Shown piece by piece: positions 8,466-16,953 of a stretch of DNA of 31,339 nt. Origin of the DNA: JANRKT01 sp033763355 (GTDB taxonomy: Bacteria; Bacteroidota; Bacteroidia; Chitinophagales; Chitinophagaceae); the NCBI GenBank assembly GCA_033763355.1, contig JANRKT010000066.1:1-31339 (forward strand). Reading direction: 5' to 3'. Within the stretch, counting starts at the first letter, position 1. Each line of letters starts with the position of its first letter. A program made the translations under genes and the position numbers. The notes beneath the pieces were generated by a model, which was not told the origin of the DNA, did no database searches, and worked only from the letters and a program-made list of their open reading frames with translations.

Positions 8466-10160
8466 TTAACCTCCCATAAAGTATTTCTCTATCAGCACTT
8501 TATCTTCAGAATAAATATCATCGAAAAACACCATTTTCCCTTCTTTTGCTTCACATGTAATGTATCTGATATATATAGGGACCTTTTGTCCCAATGATAC
8601 AACATGTTTCTCCTGACGCTTTAACCAGGCTTTTACGGTATCGGCTTTAATGCGCAGGGTATCATTTCGTATAAGATATCTGGCAAGGCTGTCCCAATCT
8701 TTTACCCTTACACATCCGTGGCTTAATGCCCTGCTGCTTTTTGCAAAAAGCCAGCGGGCATTTGTATCGTGCAGGTAAACACTGTATTTGTTCCTGAAGT
8801 TGAATTTTAAAACACCGAGCGAATTATCATCACCCTGCCGTTGTTTTAATGTGTATGGAAAATATGTTTTGCTCAATTTTGCCCAGGTTACTGTTGCAGG
8901 GTCAATTACGCTGTCATACTTATCCACCACCATCAGGTTTTCTTTTTTCAGGTATTCGATGTTCTTCTGTATCTGTGGCAGCATTTCTTTAATTATTATG
9001 CTGAAGGGAACTGTCCATTGGGGGTACGTAACAAAATTGCTGATCTCACTGTTCAGTACAGGCGTCCGTGTTTTGGGCTGGCCGATTATTACTTTTGATT
9101 CAAGTACCACAAAACCGGAATCCCACACCTGCATTTTATATGCCGGCAGGTTTACCCATACATAACTTGCCGGCAATGTATCGGGCAGCATCTTATACCG
9201 GTCAAGGTTAAGGGCAATGCGCCTGAATTTTATATCATCTGTGTTGTTCAGCGCTTTAATCAATGAAGGCCCCGCTTTACCATCAACCTTAAGTTTAAGT
9301 TCCGCCTGCGCTTTTTTAATGGCTTCTGTAAGTTCGGTGGTATCAGCAGGGCGTGTATTAAAAGTAATATAACTGCTTTCAAACAAACGGCTTTGCAGTT
9401 GTTTTAAAAACAAAAGGGAATCTTTATTGGGATAAACTACATAGGTATATGGCGTTCTGTCCATTGAATCAAGAAAAGAACGAACTGCCAGCCGCAGATC
9501 TTTGTACACCTGCAACTGTGGTTCTGCACTTTCAAGAACAGATCTCGGGTCTCTCCCTGCAATTATTTCTTTTAATTGCCCGGTAAAATATTCTTTTTGT
9601 AAAACGGTGTCTGGCGAAAGTGTGATGCTGTCTTTTGGCAGGCGGCCCTGCTTAAGGTGTTTAAGCATCAGTACAAATGCATCTGTCATCATCAAATCAC
9701 CTTTTGCCCATAACACAGCATCTAACCTTGCAGCAGAATCGGTAAGCTTATTGCGCAATGAGCGGAGATGGCGAAGGTGGTATGCCGAAGGAAATAATCC
9801 GTATTGTTCTGATTGTTCAATAAAACCAAACAACGAATCTGCTGACGGGGTCCACTGCTCCAGTATGCTCCATACAGGTTTGTTGCGGATACTTTCATAA
9901 CAGGCTGTTACTTCCGGGAATAATACCAGACGGATGGAATCATCAATTTTACCGTTACGGTCCGCAGCGTAAGAAATTGAAGTGGCAATCTGTTCGCTGA
10001 TCCTGACTTTAAGTTCCTGCGGTGTTTGAACAATCTCCTGCTTTTTGGGAGCTGGCTCATCACAAGCCTGCATAAAAACAAACAGCAGAATAAAGAGTGG
10101 AAAAACAGCTTCAGCGGGTACAAAAAAAGTATTGCATTTTAGTTTCATCATCCGGTGCAT
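8466..10160 (-). CDS. L,D-transpeptidase, YcbB-like lipoprotein
   Basis: About 564 residues. It has an N-terminal hydrophobic segment ending in MQACDEP, a loose lipobox that suggests a lipoprotein in the periplasm. A long helical scaffold domain follows, then a peptidoglycan-binding-like stretch (about 280-315, KLKVDGKAGPSLIKAL) and a YkuD catalytic domain with SHGCVRV (catalytic Cys about 483, His about 481). Such enzymes make 3-3 crosslinks between diaminopimelate residues and are not blocked by most penicillins. The size and domain order fit the YcbB/LdtD class. Start: the frame extends to a TTG at 10208, but ATG 10160, or the pair at 10151 and 10148, place the signal sequence better. It is divergent from the SDR gene. 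Confidence 0.92.
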   Translation of the reverse strand: MHRMMKLKCNTFFVPAEAVFPLFILLFVFMQACDEPAPKKQEIVQTPQELKVRISEQIATSISYAADRNGKIDDSIRLVLFPEVTACYESIRNKPVWSILEQWTPSADSLFGFIEQSEQYGLFPSAYHLRHLRSLRNKLTDSAARLDAVLWAKGDLMMTDAFVLMLKHLKQGRLPKDSITLSPDTVLQKEYFTGQLKEIIAGRDPRSVLESAEPQLQVYKDLRLAVRSFLDSMDRTPYTYVVYPNKDSLLFLKQLQSRLFESSYITFNTRPADTTELTEAIKKAQAELKLKVDGKAGPSLIKALNNTDDIKFRRIALNLDRYKMLPDTLPASYVWVNLPAYKMQVWDSGFVVLESKVIIGQPKTRTPVLNSEISNFVTYPQWTVPFSIIIKEMLPQIQKNIEYLKKENLMVVDKYDSVIDPATVTWAKLSKTYFPYTLKQRQGDDNSLGVLKFNFRNKYSVYLHDTNARWLFAKSSRALSHGCVRVKDWDSLARYLIRNDTLRIKADTVKAWLKRQEKHVVSLGQKVPIYIRYITCEAKEGKMVFFDDIYSEDKVLIEKYFMGG

Positions 10161-10306
10161 AATCACACTATACTGATAAAAAATTTTGATGGCTGACAAG
10201 ATAAACAAAGGCTTTCAAATATGGGTGCAACCGGCAGGATTTTTTGCCACTGCTTTCACACAACAAAAACTGATAGTCCACTATAAACGCCTAAAACCCT
10301 TATTTC

Positions 10307-10414
10307 TTATAATGGCAGCCTTTCCCAGGTATTGGCCTTTGGGGCAAACCATTTAAACAGTAATGCTGCAGCTAAAAAATTCATCATTATATATAAGACA
10401 GGCGCATTTTCTTT
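10307..10414 (-). pseudogene. Possible 35-codon remnant of a transporter C-terminus
   Basis: The 322-bp gap between the L,D-transpeptidase start and the SDR gene holds no full gene. On the minus strand, codons 10414 to 10307 read as a protein-like stretch: a hydrophobic helix (LYIMMNFLAAALLFKWF) and a polar tail (APKANTWERLPL) ending in TAA, with a stop codon immediately upstream. It looks like the last helix and tail of a membrane transporter whose body has been lost. Chance cannot be excluded at this length. It could also be a 26-residue membrane peptide starting at the ATG at 10387. Confidence 0.3.
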
Positions 10415-10417
10415 TCA

Positions 10418-10449
10418 TTTTCCGGGCTTTAAAAAAAATCCTACTTTCA
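10418..10449 (+). promoter_or_regulatory. Weak candidate promoter for the SDR-ROK genes
   Basis: TTTT at 10418-10421, 20 nt, then TACTTTCA at 10442-10449. The -7 box has the same TAnnTTCA form as the cores inside the two repeats at the right end of the window. Leader of about 30 nt before 10483. Confidence 0.3.
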
Positions 10450-10482
10450 GGATGTTAAAGTATTTTATTTCAACCAGCCTGG

Positions 10483-11277
10483 ATGTTATTTAAAATGCTG
10501 CAGGGAAAATGCATTGTAATTATTGGGGGCACTACCGGTATGGGACTTTCCGCTGCAAAAGCATTTGCAGACAAGGGGGCAAACCTGGTTGTTGTGGGTT
10601 ACGATACTGAAAGCTGCGAAGCTGCTGCAAAAGAACTTGGTAATAATACAATCACTATGGCTGCTGATGCCACGCAGGAAGAAACTGCAGCAAAAGCTAT
10701 CGAGTCATGTGTCAGACTTTACAATGGCTTTAGCGGTTTATACCATGTTGCAGGCGGCAGCGGCAGAAAATTTGGAGACGGGCCATTGCATGAACTGACG
10801 CTGGAGGGATGGAACAAAACTTTTGAACTGAACCTGACTTCATTGATGTTATCCAACCGTGCTGCAATAAAACAATTTTTGCTTCAGCAAACCGGAGGAA
10901 CAATTTTAAACATGGGTTCAGTACTTGGTTATTCCCCTTCACCCGGTTATTTTTCTACACATGCATACGCTGCTGCAAAATCAGCCGTAATAGGTTTCAG
11001 CATATCTATTGCTTCTTATTACGCCAAAAATGACATCAGGGTAAATGTTGTTACACCTGCATTGGTAGAAACCCCGATGGCACAAAGAGCGGCTAACGAT
11101 ACAAACATCCTTTCTTTTATAAAAACAAAACAGCCATTAGACGGCGGCAGAATTGGTAATGCGGGTGATTTAGACGGGCTGTCTGTTTATTTCATGAGCG
11201 ATCAGTCAAAATTTACAACAGGACAGGTAATAGCAGTTGACGGCGGCTGGACAGTTAGTGAAGGACAGCTACATTAA
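10483..11277 (+). CDS. SDR family NAD(P)-dependent oxidoreductase
   Basis: A classical short-chain dehydrogenase, 264 residues, normal length. Nucleotide-binding GGTTGMG at about 15-21, catalytic Ser about 146, Tyr 162 and Lys 166 (YAAAK), the TPALVETP segment after beta-6, and the usual GQVIAVDGGWT C-terminus. It oxidises or reduces an alcohol/ketone, often on a sugar or polyol; the substrate cannot be read from sequence. The ATG at 10495 (MLQGK) is an equally good start. It is the first gene of the rightward cluster and is followed closely by the ROK gene. Confidence 0.93.
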   Translation: MLFKMLQGKCIVIIGGTTGMGLSAAKAFADKGANLVVVGYDTESCEAAAKELGNNTITMAADATQEETAAKAIESCVRLYNGFSGLYHVAGGSGRKFGDGPLHELTLEGWNKTFELNLTSLMLSNRAAIKQFLLQQTGGTILNMGSVLGYSPSPGYFSTHAYAAAKSAVIGFSISIASYYAKNDIRVNVVTPALVETPMAQRAANDTNILSFIKTKQPLDGGRIGNAGDLDGLSVYFMSDQSKFTTGQVIAVDGGWTVSEGQLH

Positions 11278-11363
11278 AGAGGGCTGCCGGATTTGAAAAC
11301 TTGAAACATTCGCACAACAACTGGTGGCATACCTTACATTATTTAAAAAGATTTCTTGCTGAG

Positions 11364-12323
11364 ATGAAAGATAAAAAGCTTAAAGAAGATGTAAAACGCC
11401 GCCCCTCCTCTCTTCAGGAAGAAGAAAACAGGGACAAAGTTTATATCGGAATTGACTTGGGCGGCACACGAATTAAAGGGGTGCTGATAAATGAAAAAGG
11501 AAAAATACTGCACCAGGTTTACACCCCAACCAACGACGGCAATAGCACTGTTTGGAAAAATGCGGTTGCTGCCACAGTTAAAGAACTGCAGTTAAAAACA
11601 AACCAAATTAAACCGGTTATCGGAATTTCTGCACCGGGCATCAGCAATGTGCAGAATACAGCCATCGCATTTTTACCTGACAGGCTGCAGGGCCTTGAAA
11701 ATTTTATCTGGGGCGATTTTCTGATGCAGGAAACTTTTGTATTGAATGATGCAGTGGCTGCCCTGATGGCCGAAGCAAAATTAGGCGCTGCAAAAAACAG
11801 GAAGCATGTAATACTGCTCACCCTGGGGACGGGTGTGGGCGGCGCCATTTTAATTGACGGCAAACCTTACCAGGGCGCTTTTCATAAAGCCGGTCACCTG
11901 GGACATATTACACTTGACCATGAAGCGGAAAGAGATATTACCGGTACACCCGGCAGTCTTGAAGATGCAGTGGGCAATGCCACCATTGAAAGAAGATCGC
12001 TTGGAAAATTTAAATACACCCATGAATTAACAGAAGCCTGCAGGCAGGGAGACTATTTTGCACAATGGCTGTGGCTCTCCTCAATAAGAAAACTCGCTAT
12101 TGGTATAGCATCCTTAACCAATGCACTGTCGCCGGAATGTGTGATACTGGCTGGAGGTATTACAGAAGCGGGAAAACAATTGTTTGAACCTTTGGAAAGC
12201 TTTCTGGCATTATACGAATGGAGGGCAGGCGGCAATAAAACAGAAATTATTAAAGCGGAATTCGGCGACCTGGCAGGGGCTATAGGCGCTGCCTGTTTTG
12301 CCATGAGCAAGTTTGACAATTAA
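11364..12323 (+). CDS. ROK family sugar kinase lacking the zinc-binding cysteines
   Basis: About 319 residues from ATG 11364; an in-frame TTG at 11301 would add 21 residues and sit 23 bp after the SDR stop. The phosphate-binding loop GIDLGGTRIKG, the catalytic Asp in LNDAVAALMAEAKLG, the second loop TLGTGVGGAIL and the GHLGHITLDH motif place it in the ROK family, whose members phosphorylate glucose, N-acetylmannosamine, fructose and similar sugars. The usual CxCGxxGCLE zinc segment is replaced by RDITGTPGSLED, so the structural zinc is probably absent. The catalytic parts are intact, so kinase activity is likely. The sugar is unknown. About 29 residues precede the first strand, longer than usual. 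Confidence 0.88.
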   Translation: MKDKKLKEDVKRRPSSLQEEENRDKVYIGIDLGGTRIKGVLINEKGKILHQVYTPTNDGNSTVWKNAVAATVKELQLKTNQIKPVIGISAPGISNVQNTAIAFLPDRLQGLENFIWGDFLMQETFVLNDAVAALMAEAKLGAAKNRKHVILLTLGTGVGGAILIDGKPYQGAFHKAGHLGHITLDHEAERDITGTPGSLEDAVGNATIERRSLGKFKYTHELTEACRQGDYFAQWLWLSSIRKLAIGIASLTNALSPECVILAGGITEAGKQLFEPLESFLALYEWRAGGNKTEIIKAEFGDLAGAIGAACFAMSKFDN

Positions 12324-12470
12324 AATGATTTTTTATGAATACTGCAATCATCCCTAAACTGGTGGACTTGTTAAACACGTTACAATCTTCAGCAAAATTT
12401 TATATTACCTGAAATAGCCTAGCCTTAAAAGCAAAAGAACCTGAATAAGCTGGTGAAACAAAAAAACACT

Positions 12471-12502
12471 TTTGATGTAGATTTAAACCCTGGTTAATTT
12501 TT
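12471..12502 (+). promoter_or_regulatory. Bacteroidota-type promoter ahead of the SIS gene
   Basis: TTTG at 12471-12474, exactly 20 nt, then TAATTTTT at 12495-12502 (TAnnTTTG with one mismatch). It sits in the 195-bp gap after the ROK gene and would give a very short leader before ATG 12519. It suggests the last five genes of the cluster have their own transcription start. Confidence 0.5.
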
Positions 12503-12518
12503 TTGAAAAAGAAATAAA

Positions 12519-13325
12519 ATGAATCTTACAGACACATACCTTGAGCATTGCACTGCCATTATTGAAAAAATTAAAGCGCAGCGGCAATCCATTTACGCAA
12601 CAGCCAAATGGTTTGCAGAAAGCATCCTTGCAGGTAGGATGGTGCATGTATTTGGCAGCGGTCACAGCCGCATTATGGTGGAGGAGATGTGGCCGCGTTA
12701 TGGATCCTTCCCCGGGTTTAATCCAATTGTGGAATTGTCCCTGTCTTTTCATAATCTTGTTATCGGCGCTAACGGGCAGCGGCAGGCGATGTTCCTGGAA
12801 AATGTACCCGGCCTGGCCGAACGCATCCTGCGTAATTTTGACCTGAGTGAAAAAGATTCAGCCCTGGTTATTTCATCCAGCGGCTGCAATATTGTGCCTG
12901 TTGAAATGGCGGAACTTTTTCAGCAGCACAAAATAAAAGTGGCAGCAATTGTAACATCAGCGCACCAGATAGCCAGTAAAAGCAAAAGGGCTGACGGGAA
13001 AAAATTATCCGACTTTGCCGATATATCGCTTGATACCGGCGCCCCTGTTGGTGACTCGATGATAAAGGTTCCCGGATTGGATACACCCGTATCCCCGGGG
13101 TCAACTGTTGGCGGGGTAATGATTATTAATTCTATTAAAGCAGAAGTTGCAAGACTGCTTACAGAAGCGGGACATCCGCCAAAAGTATTAACCGCCGCTG
13201 CCCTTGTTGGCGCCGGCAGGGCTGTTGAATTGTTTGAAAGCGCATACGACGAACATGCCCACCGGATGGCGAAACTGTATGGGAAAGTGGGTTATGCAAG
13301 CTATGTTTCCGAAAGCAATAAATAA
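12519..13325 (+). CDS. SIS domain protein of the UPF0309 family
   Basis: 268 residues. The SIS (sugar isomerase) fold is visible from VHVFGSGHSRI (about 42-52), VISSSGCNIVPVEMA and VAAIVTS, with the later VSPGSTVGGVMIINSIKAEV helix. The whole pattern, including the EEMWPRYG motif after the first loop, matches UPF0309 (COG4821). SIS domains bind phosphosugars and act as isomerases, aldolases or regulators; UPF0309 has no agreed reaction. Its place directly before the FAD oxidoreductase (8 bp gap) and after a sugar kinase suggests a phosphorylated sugar intermediate. Normal length, clear ATG. Function beyond phosphosugar binding is inference. Confidence 0.9.
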   Translation: MNLTDTYLEHCTAIIEKIKAQRQSIYATAKWFAESILAGRMVHVFGSGHSRIMVEEMWPRYGSFPGFNPIVELSLSFHNLVIGANGQRQAMFLENVPGLAERILRNFDLSEKDSALVISSSGCNIVPVEMAELFQQHKIKVAAIVTSAHQIASKSKRADGKKLSDFADISLDTGAPVGDSMIKVPGLDTPVSPGSTVGGVMIINSIKAEVARLLTEAGHPPKVLTAAALVGAGRAVELFESAYDEHAHRMAKLYGKVGYASYVSESNK

Positions 13326-13333
13326 GAAAGCAT

Positions 13334-14752
13334 TTGTACAATTTTATCAATCACAGCAAAATCCCGGTAATAGCTGATACCGATATATTAGTGATTGGCG
13401 CCGGTTCGGCAGGATGTACGGCTGCACTGGCTGCTGCAACGGGAAATTATTCTGTAATGCTGATTGAGCGTTATGGTTTCCCAGGCGGCACTTCCACCCA
13501 GATGCTGGATACTTTCTACGGATTTTTTACCCCGGGACAAACACCTAAAAAAGTTGCAGGAGGTTTTCCTGATATTATCGTAAACGAACTGGATGCCTTA
13601 GGCGAAATTTTTTTGAGGCCCAATACCTATGGCGCAGGCACCGGTGTAAATTATAACCCCGAACGTTTAAAGGCAGTATGGGATTCACTGATACTCCGCT
13701 CGGGCATTAAATATCTGCTGCATACCACACTGGTGGATGCAAACATGTTATCTGATTCACGCTATGAATGTATTTGCTGGAACAAATCAGGCTTTGGAAA
13801 AATTATTGCCCAAAGAGTGATTGATGCCTCCGGCGATGCCGACTTTTGCCATCTTGCAGGTTTTGCCTATGAAACAGCAGGAGAAATTGAACCGGCACAA
13901 AGCATGACCACCACTTTCCGCATGAGTAATGTGGACCTTGAAGCACATGAAAAAGCCGGTGGCAAAAAAATGCTGCAGCAAAAAATGAATGAAGCGGCAG
14001 ACAACGGCAAACATCCGCTGCCGCGTAAAGAAGGTTCAGCACATGCCATGAATGCAAACAAATGTATTTCCACCGTGGCCGTTAAGGTAAGCAACCTCTC
14101 CGCACTTCGTGTAAATGAACTTACCCTTGCCGAAACAGAAGGAAGAAAGCAGGCCTTTATTTATGAGAAATTCTTTCAGCAGGAAGTGCCTGGCTATGAA
14201 GCTTCCAATATCATTGGTTTATCGCACCAGATAGGCGTACGTGAAACAAGGCGGGTGTATGGTGAATACCGGCTTACCAAAGGAGATTGCATGGAAGCTA
14301 AAATTCCTGATGATACCATACTTGTTTGCGGGGCGCCCATTGAAGACCACCGCAAGGGAAAAGATGGTGAAGATGAAACATACTGGGCTTATGTACCCGA
14401 TGGTGGTGTATATGGTGTGCCCTATGGCGCCATTGTTCCCAAAGGCAGCACCAATGTATGGGTGGTGGGCCGTTGCTTTTCGGCCACACATGATGCACAT
14501 GCAAGCTGCCGTTCTATGGCACAAACCATGAGCATGGGACAGGCAGCAGGCCTGGCAGCATTACAATCCCTGCAGAAAGAAGAAGCTGCATCAGGACTGG
14601 ATGTAAAATTGCTGAGAGCTCATTTATACCGCATCGGCGCAATATTGGAAATGCCTGTTACACCGGCATATACCGGGAAAAACGAATGGCGAAAAAATAA
14701 AACTACCGCTGGGCTTGTGGAAGATATAAGAAAGCTGATAAACACCCGGTAA
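13334..14752 (+). CDS. FAD-dependent oxidoreductase, PF12831-type
   Basis: 472 residues. Dinucleotide-binding GAGSAG at 22-27 follows the first strand, ERYGFPGGT binds FAD, VIDASGDADF is the second FAD contact, and the C-terminal WVVGRCFSATHDAHASCRSMAQ...GQAAG block is typical of the PF12831 group, which occurs in many sugar and aromatic catabolic clusters. It probably oxidises a hydroxyl group of a sugar derivative, with electrons passed on by FAD. The start is a TTG: a TAA lies in frame at 13319-13321, and 13334 is the first usable start codon, 8 bp after the SIS stop with AAGAAAG just before it. It is tightly coupled to the SIS gene. Confidence 0.9.
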   Translation: MYNFINHSKIPVIADTDILVIGAGSAGCTAALAAATGNYSVMLIERYGFPGGTSTQMLDTFYGFFTPGQTPKKVAGGFPDIIVNELDALGEIFLRPNTYGAGTGVNYNPERLKAVWDSLILRSGIKYLLHTTLVDANMLSDSRYECICWNKSGFGKIIAQRVIDASGDADFCHLAGFAYETAGEIEPAQSMTTTFRMSNVDLEAHEKAGGKKMLQQKMNEAADNGKHPLPRKEGSAHAMNANKCISTVAVKVSNLSALRVNELTLAETEGRKQAFIYEKFFQQEVPGYEASNIIGLSHQIGVRETRRVYGEYRLTKGDCMEAKIPDDTILVCGAPIEDHRKGKDGEDETYWAYVPDGGVYGVPYGAIVPKGSTNVWVVGRCFSATHDAHASCRSMAQTMSMGQAAGLAALQSLQKEEAASGLDVKLLRAHLYRIGAILEMPVTPAYTGKNEWRKNKTTAGLVEDIRKLINTR

Positions 14753-14853
14753 GAAAAATCTTATTACTATTCATATTTCAATTCAGTTTATTAATAAGTA
14801 TTAGTGCAGTCACGAAATACTTTACCCTTACATAAAAATTACAATTAACGCTC

Positions 14854-15804
14854 ATGGGCTTTGTACGAACCGTACTGGGTGATATTGATCCTTCGCAAAT
14901 GGGTATTACCTATTCGCATGAACATATTGTAATTGAAGAAAGTTTCCCGACGGTTCAGAATCCTGATTTTTTACTGAACGATACGACAAAAATTATTGCA
15001 GAACTAAAAGAGGTGTACGCCGCGGGTGGCCGTACCATGGTAGATACCATGCCAGCTGCCTGCGGACGGAATATTATAAAACTGGCAGAAGTTTCCAGGC
15101 AATCTTTCATCAACATCATTGCCCCAACAGGCCTGCACCTGCCCATTTATTATTTACCCAACCACTGGCAGTTTCATCTGGATGAAGAAGAACTTACACA
15201 GTTGTTTACTGAAGATGTAATGACGGGGATTGATGTATATGACTACAGTGCTCCTGTCATAAAAAGAACAGCGCATAAAGCCGGTATGATTAAGCTGGCC
15301 AGCGGCGATAACCCCTTTGATGATCATCTTAAAAAAATTTTCAGGGCTGTGGTAAATACACATCTTGCAACAGGTGTGCCCATTCTCACCCATACCAATT
15401 CAGGCAAATTTGCGGTTGAGCAGGCTGAGCTTTTTCAGAAGCTGGGCGCTGATTTAAAGCATGTGGTGATCTCACATGCAGACCGGTGCAAAGACCCGGG
15501 TTATCAAAATGCCATTATGCAAACCGGCGTAATGGTTGAATACGACAGCGCCTTCAGGTGGAAAAGCGACGATGAGAATTCTACATTTGCTTTACTGGAA
15601 AAATTATTGCCGGATTACCCGGATCAGATTACCGTGGGCATGGATGCAGCACGTAACACTTACTGGAAATCCTATGGTGGCAAACCCGGATTAACCTGGC
15701 TGCTTACAGATTTTGTTGCCGGCTTGCATAAAAGAGGTTTATCTTCCTTCTTTAATAAAATTTTTATTGAAAACCCGAAATCACTGTACACATTTATAAA
15801 CTGA
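14854..15804 (+). CDS. Phosphotriesterase-fold metal-dependent hydrolase, likely lactonase
   Basis: 316 residues, amidohydrolase TIM barrel of the phosphotriesterase family (PF02126). The binuclear metal site can be read in order: HEH at 22-24, a carboxylated Lys at about 147 (MIKLAS), His 180 (THTNSG), His 208 (ISHADR) and Asp 264 (GMDAAR). Bacterial members include lactonases of sugar-acid lactones and acyl-homoserine lactones, and proteins of unknown function such as Php. With a sugar kinase and two oxidoreductases beside it, hydrolysis of a sugar lactone or sugar-phosphate lactone is the simplest reading, but that is inference. It is 7 bp upstream of the MetE-like gene, so the two are translationally close. 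A 101-bp gap separates it from the FAD gene. Confidence 0.92.
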   Translation: MGFVRTVLGDIDPSQMGITYSHEHIVIEESFPTVQNPDFLLNDTTKIIAELKEVYAAGGRTMVDTMPAACGRNIIKLAEVSRQSFINIIAPTGLHLPIYYLPNHWQFHLDEEELTQLFTEDVMTGIDVYDYSAPVIKRTAHKAGMIKLASGDNPFDDHLKKIFRAVVNTHLATGVPILTHTNSGKFAVEQAELFQKLGADLKHVVISHADRCKDPGYQNAIMQTGVMVEYDSAFRWKSDDENSTFALLEKLLPDYPDQITVGMDAARNTYWKSYGGKPGLTWLLTDFVAGLHKRGLSSFFNKIFIENPKSLYTFIN

Positions 15805-15811
15805 TCAGCAC

Positions 15812-16840
15812 ATGCAACCTATTCCGGTCCGCACAACAGTTATTGGCAGCTATCCCTTTCCGGGATGGCTTGAATTCGGCTCAAAAAATTTAAACCAGTT
15901 TGGCGCGGCAGATATTGAAGAGATGATAGAAGATGCAGTGATTGCCGCCATTCATGACCAGGTTGCTGCCGGCCTTGATGTAATTACTGACGGCGAACAA
16001 ACAAGGCTTGATTTTAATTTATCGTTCTACGGTTATATTAAAGGCATTGAAAACAACGAAACAGAAACAAGAAAGTTTGGCCCCGCCGCACATGACCAGC
16101 GTGGCAAAAACAATATTGCAGGCGAACTGTCTGCACCAAACGGATTGGGTGCTGTAAAAGAATACCTTCGCTTAAAAAAACTGGCGCCGGTAGGCCCTGT
16201 ATTAAAAACAAGTGTACCCGGCCCATATACTTTAAGCGGACGCCTTTTGCCAAATGAAAAATACAAAGACCGTTACGCTATTACCGAAGCCTTATTACCT
16301 GTTGTAAGAAAAGAGCTTGAAGACCTTGTTGCAGCAGGTTGCAAAGAAATAACTGTAGATGAACCATCCATGAGTTGTTATGCCTACAAAGAAGATACCA
16401 GGCGTTTTGTTGATATATTTAATCGTACCGTGAAGCCTGTTGCCGGTAAATGCCGTTTATCTACACACATGTGTTTTGGAAATTTTAAAGGCAGGCCTGT
16501 AGGTTACCGCAGCATCAAGCCTATGCTGCCTGATTTTCTTGACCTTTCGGTTGATGAAATACATATTGAGCTGGCGAACCGTGAATTTGCTGAAGTGGAG
16601 TTGCTTGCACCTTTTGCAGAAAAGATGGATGTATCGGCCGGCATTATTGATGTGAAGAATTATTATATTGAAACGCCGGAAGATGTAGTAACCCGTATTA
16701 AAAAATGTTTACAATATGTGCCTGCAGAAAAACTATCCGTAGCGCCTGACTGCGGGCTGAGCCAGACGGCCCGTTGGGCATCCAGGCAAAAACTTGCAAA
16801 CATGGTTAAAGGGGCAAAGATGGTGAGGGAAAGGCTTTGA
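15812..16840 (+). CDS. MetE-core-like zinc protein (cobalamin-independent methionine synthase family)
   Basis: 342 residues equivalent to the C-terminal catalytic half of MetE (PF01717) only. Conserved pieces: TTVIGSYPFPGWL at the N-terminus, DGEQTRLDF, KTSVPGPYTLS, TVDEPSMSCYA, then the zinc ligands His 219 and Cys 221 (THMC), Glu 253 (HIEL) and Cys 314 (DCGL). The Glu-to-Cys spacing of 61 is the same as I recall for E. coli MetE. Members of this fold move methyl or alkyl groups to or from thiols; besides methionine synthases they include epoxide:coenzyme M transferases. In a sugar-oxidation cluster, a dedicated methionine synthase is unexpected, so a role in demethylating or cleaving a thioether or methyl ether of the substrate is possible but unproven. 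Confidence 0.88.
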   Translation: MQPIPVRTTVIGSYPFPGWLEFGSKNLNQFGAADIEEMIEDAVIAAIHDQVAAGLDVITDGEQTRLDFNLSFYGYIKGIENNETETRKFGPAAHDQRGKNNIAGELSAPNGLGAVKEYLRLKKLAPVGPVLKTSVPGPYTLSGRLLPNEKYKDRYAITEALLPVVRKELEDLVAAGCKEITVDEPSMSCYAYKEDTRRFVDIFNRTVKPVAGKCRLSTHMCFGNFKGRPVGYRSIKPMLPDFLDLSVDEIHIELANREFAEVELLAPFAEKMDVSAGIIDVKNYYIETPEDVVTRIKKCLQYVPAEKLSVAPDCGLSQTARWASRQKLANMVKGAKMVRERL

Positions 16841-16953
16841 AACCGGGTACTAATTCAAAAAACAATATGCAAGTGTGTTTTAATGCCTGCAATTTTTGAC
16901 TTTTAAATTTTGAATTTCCTTTACATCATCCGTAAACCATCAGCTACTTACTT

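Noticed and set aside
12335..12412. 25-codon rightward frame in the ROK-SIS gap
   Set aside because: Reads fairly protein-like, but is too short and has no start signal or context to support it.
14818..14825. TACTTTAC as a promoter -7 box before the PTE-fold gene
   Set aside because: Only a partial match and no -33 element at the right distance.
16841..16953. Riboswitch or promoter in the gap before the UlaG-like gene
   Set aside because: AT-rich without a convincing stem set or a TAnnTTTG box with a -33 partner.
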